Assembly: GCA_030626185.1 (NCBI GenBank)
Contig: DAOUPL010000040.1
Coordinates: 1-8,138 of the forward strand
Source of the DNA: a bacterium
Lineage (GTDB): Bacteria; Babelota; Babeliae; Babelales; Vermiphilaceae
Reading direction: 5' to 3'
Length of the DNA stretch: 8,138 nt
Position numbers and translations under genes: made by a program
Part shown: positions 6,888 to 8,138 of the stretch, piece by piece
How the letters are laid out: every line of letters begins with the position of its first letter
Numbering within the stretch: the stretch's first letter is position 1
The notes under the pieces: model-generated
Database searches by the model: none
Told to the model about the DNA's origin: nothing
What the model saw: the letters and a program-made list of their open reading frames with translations, nothing else

Positions 6888-7904
6888 ATGATCGAACGTT
6901 TATTTAAAGCGGGTGTACACTTTGGCCATATTGTCTCTCGTTGGTGTCCAAAAATGGCGCCATATATTTGGGGACATAGCAATAAGGTGCATCTTATTGA
7001 CGTTTCTAAAACTGCACATCAAATGAAACGTGCAAAAAAGTTTTTAAGTGAAGTTTCACAAACAGGAAAACAAGTTTTGTGGGTAGGGACTAAAAAACCA
7101 GCACAAGACGTTATTAAGCGCATTGCAGCAGAAACAAAAATGCCTGCAGTGTATCATCGTTGGATTGGTGGCACGTTAAGTAATGGCTCACAAGTAAAAA
7201 AGTCTATTACTAAGTTGCTTCATTTTGAAGATGTGATTGCAAAAGCAGAAAAAACTTCTCATTACACAAAAAAAGAATTAAACGTATTTGATAAAATGGC
7301 ACAACGCTTGCAAAAAAGCATTGGTGGCATTGTTAAGTTAAGATGGCCAATTGGCGCAATCGTTATTGTTGACGTTGTCAAAGAAACCGCTGCGCTTAAA
7401 GAAGCGGTAAAAATGGGTGTTCCTGTTGTTGCGATTGTTGATACTAATAGTGATCCATCATTGGTTGATTTTGTAATTCCAGCAAATGATGATGCAGCGC
7501 AATCAATCGCATGCGTATTAGATTTCTTGGCAGAAGGCGTACAAGAAGGCACTGAAATTTTTGCAAAAGAATCTAAGAAAAAAGCAGTTGAAAAGGCTGA
7601 AGCAAAAGATAAAACAAAAAAAGAACAAGATGCTAAAAAAGCAGTAAAAGCTGCACCAGTAAAAAAAGCTGCTGTGACTGTAAAAAAGGCTGAGCCTAAA
7701 AAAGTAGCTGAAAAGAAAGTTGTTGCAAAAAGTCAGCCTAAAAAAGCTGAAGTAAAAGATAAAGCTGAAACTGTAAAAGTTGATTCTGTAAAAAAAGAAA
7801 AAGTTGCGACAAAGGCAGCTGATAAAAAAGAAGTAAAAGAAGTAAAAGCTCCAGTAAAAAAAGTTGAAGCAAAAGAAAAAGATAAAAAAGCTGAAACTAA
7901 ATAG
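6888..7904 (+). CDS. rpsB: 30S ribosomal protein S2 with a long lysine-rich C-terminal tail
   Basis: S2 binds the 30S subunit near the head-body junction and is needed for S1 binding and initiation. Residues 1 to about 227 are a full S2 domain: KAGVHFGH (7-14), PKMAPYIWG (21-29), NKVHLIDVSKT (32-42), WVGTKK (65-70), HRWIGGTLSN (90-99), SIGGI (144-148), VPVVAIVDTNSDP (178-190) and VDFVIPANDDA (193-203). These match the E. coli protein (241 residues) throughout. The extra 111 residues (228-338) are low-complexity repeats such as KKAEPKKVAEKK with about 40 lysines, mostly AAA codons, and no aromatic residues. This tail is probably disordered and RNA-binding, like histone-H1-like or ribosomal extensions in other bacteria. 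The start is fixed by AAGAGGA seven bases upstream and by the alignment. In most bacteria tsf (EF-Ts) follows rpsB; here a tRNA-Ser follows instead and no tsf is in the window. Confidence 0.97.
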   Translation: MIERLFKAGVHFGHIVSRWCPKMAPYIWGHSNKVHLIDVSKTAHQMKRAKKFLSEVSQTGKQVLWVGTKKPAQDVIKRIAAETKMPAVYHRWIGGTLSNGSQVKKSITKLLHFEDVIAKAEKTSHYTKKELNVFDKMAQRLQKSIGGIVKLRWPIGAIVIVDVVKETAALKEAVKMGVPVVAIVDTNSDPSLVDFVIPANDDAAQSIACVLDFLAEGVQEGTEIFAKESKKKAVEKAEAKDKTKKEQDAKKAVKAAPVKKAAVTVKKAEPKKVAEKKVVAKSQPKKAEVKDKAETVKVDSVKKEKVATKAADKKEVKEVKAPVKKVEAKEKDKKAETK

Positions 7905-7915
7905 GTAGCAGTTCC

Positions 7916-7944
7916 TTTACATCTTTTTGAGTATGACTTGTAAA
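7916..7944 (+). promoter_or_regulatory. Candidate promoter for tRNA-Ser
   Basis: TTTACA (7916-7921) and TGTAAA (7939-7944) are 17 bases apart; the predicted start near 7951 is two bases before the mature tRNA 5' end. The -35 box is identical to that of NTT transporter 1. The two boxes are also reverse complements of each other, so a weak hairpin is an alternative reading. It lies just after the rpsB stop, where no strong terminator is visible. Confidence 0.4.
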
Positions 7945-7952
7945 AGTTTATT

Positions 7953-8044
7953 GGAGAGGTGTCTGAGTGGCTGAAGGAGCATGATTGGAAATCATGTATG
8001 TCCCGAAAGGGGCATCGAGGGTTCGAATCCCTCTCTCTCCACCA
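7953..8044 (+). tRNA. tRNA-Ser(GGA)
   Basis: This 92-base gene folds as a class II tRNA reading UCC and UCU. The acceptor arms are GGAGAGG (7953-7959) and TCTCTCC (8034-8040). The anticodon stem is CATGA/TCATG with loop TTGGAAA, placing GGA at 7987-7989. A long variable arm ATGTCCC-GAAA-GGGGCAT has seven pairs with a tetraloop, as expected for serine. The T arm is GAGGG-TTCGAAT-CCCTC. The CCA end is encoded (8042-8044). The discriminator base is A (8041), whereas most bacterial serine tRNAs have G. The gene follows rpsB by 48 bases. Confidence 0.96.
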
Positions 8045-8079
8045 GTCTTCGCTCTTCGAGCTTCGTCTGGCGCGGCCAG
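8042..8079 (+). repeat. GC-rich nested inverted repeat overlapping the tRNA 3' end
   Basis: Starting inside the encoded CCA, CCAG (8042-8045) can pair with CTGG (8067-8070), enclosing GCTC-TTC-GAGC (8051-8061). CTGGC-GCG-GCCAG (8067-8079) overlaps it as an alternative hairpin. The element is far richer in G and C than the surrounding DNA. Whether it is repeated elsewhere in the genome cannot be seen here. Confidence 0.4.
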
Positions 8080-8084
8080 TTTTT
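8067..8084 (+). terminator. Short intrinsic terminator after tRNA-Ser
   Basis: CTGGC (8067-8071) pairs with GCCAG (8075-8079) around the loop GCG, and TTTTT follows at 8080-8084. The stem is only five pairs but fully GC-rich except one. Its position 22 bases past the tRNA 3' end fits a terminator of the tRNA, or of an rpsB-tRNA transcript. Confidence 0.6.
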
Positions 8085-8093
8085 CTAATGACT

Positions 8094-8123
8094 TTTACTA
8101 GAAAAAAAGATATTTGATATAAA
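8094..8123 (+). promoter_or_regulatory. Candidate promoter for a gene beyond the window
   Basis: TTTACT (8094-8099) and TATAAA (8118-8123) are 18 bases apart, downstream of the tRNA terminator and facing right. No start codon with a ribosome binding site occurs before the window ends at 8138, so the target gene is not seen. Confidence 0.28.
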
Positions 8124-8138
8124 AAGTGAAGACTATCC

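Noticed and set aside
7262..7552. Minus-strand 96-codon frame inside rpsB
   Set aside because: It is antisense to conserved S2 sequence and shows no motif or ribosome binding site.
7569..7904. Lysine/alanine repeats considered as a separate histone-H1-like gene
   Set aside because: The frame is continuous with S2 and there is no internal start with a ribosome binding site, so it is treated as a tail of S2.
8044..8134. AGTCTTC at 8044-8050 and GAAGACT at 8128-8134 as inverted repeats of a mobile element
   Set aside because: Only seven bases match, there is no coding content between them, and no target duplication is visible.

Overview
This AT-rich window most resembles a reduced, host-associated bacterium. 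The main evidence is two different nucleotide transporters of the ATP/ADP translocase (NTT/Tlc) family lying side by side, a family found mainly in obligate intracellular bacteria and plastids. A decayed ankyrin-repeat gene and a ribosomal protein S2 with a very long lysine-rich tail fit the same picture. The combination suggests Candidatus Dependentiae (TM6) or a similar protist endosymbiont lineage. That placement is inference; Chlamydiae-like or Rickettsiales-like hosts cannot be excluded from this sequence alone.

Layout, left to right. Bases 26-606 (+) hold an ankyrin-repeat gene broken by in-frame stops and frameshifts, closed by a good intrinsic terminator at 626-668. On the minus strand a possible 44-residue basic peptide gene (667-801), too short for routine gene callers, starts behind an AAGGAG ribosome binding site and ends at the same hairpin. 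A minus-strand unit follows: the ATP-dependent protease Lon (1168-3552), then a 68-residue lipoprotein (928-1134) 33 bases downstream, then a strong terminator (871-905). The 348-base divergent intergenic region carries a good promoter (TTTACA-17-TATCAT) for the rightward gene and weaker candidates for lon.

To the right, all on the plus strand, are NTT transporter 1 (3901-5238), a very strong terminator (5300-5346), NTT transporter 2 (5387-6796), rpsB for ribosomal protein S2 (6888-7904), and tRNA-Ser(GGA) (7953-8044). The tRNA has its own likely promoter and a short terminator. The window ends in a probable promoter for a gene outside it.

Taken together, the transporters would exchange or import nucleotides from a host cytosol, Lon provides cytoplasmic protein quality control, and S2 and tRNA-Ser are translation housekeeping. 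Nothing here looks like a phage, a CRISPR array or a defence cassette. The observations most worth a second look are the tandem NTT paralogues with an altered family motif, the complementarity between the NTT1 terminator loop and the NTT2 ribosome binding site, the S2 tail, the GC-rich inverted repeat fused to the tRNA 3' end, and the unlisted small ORF.
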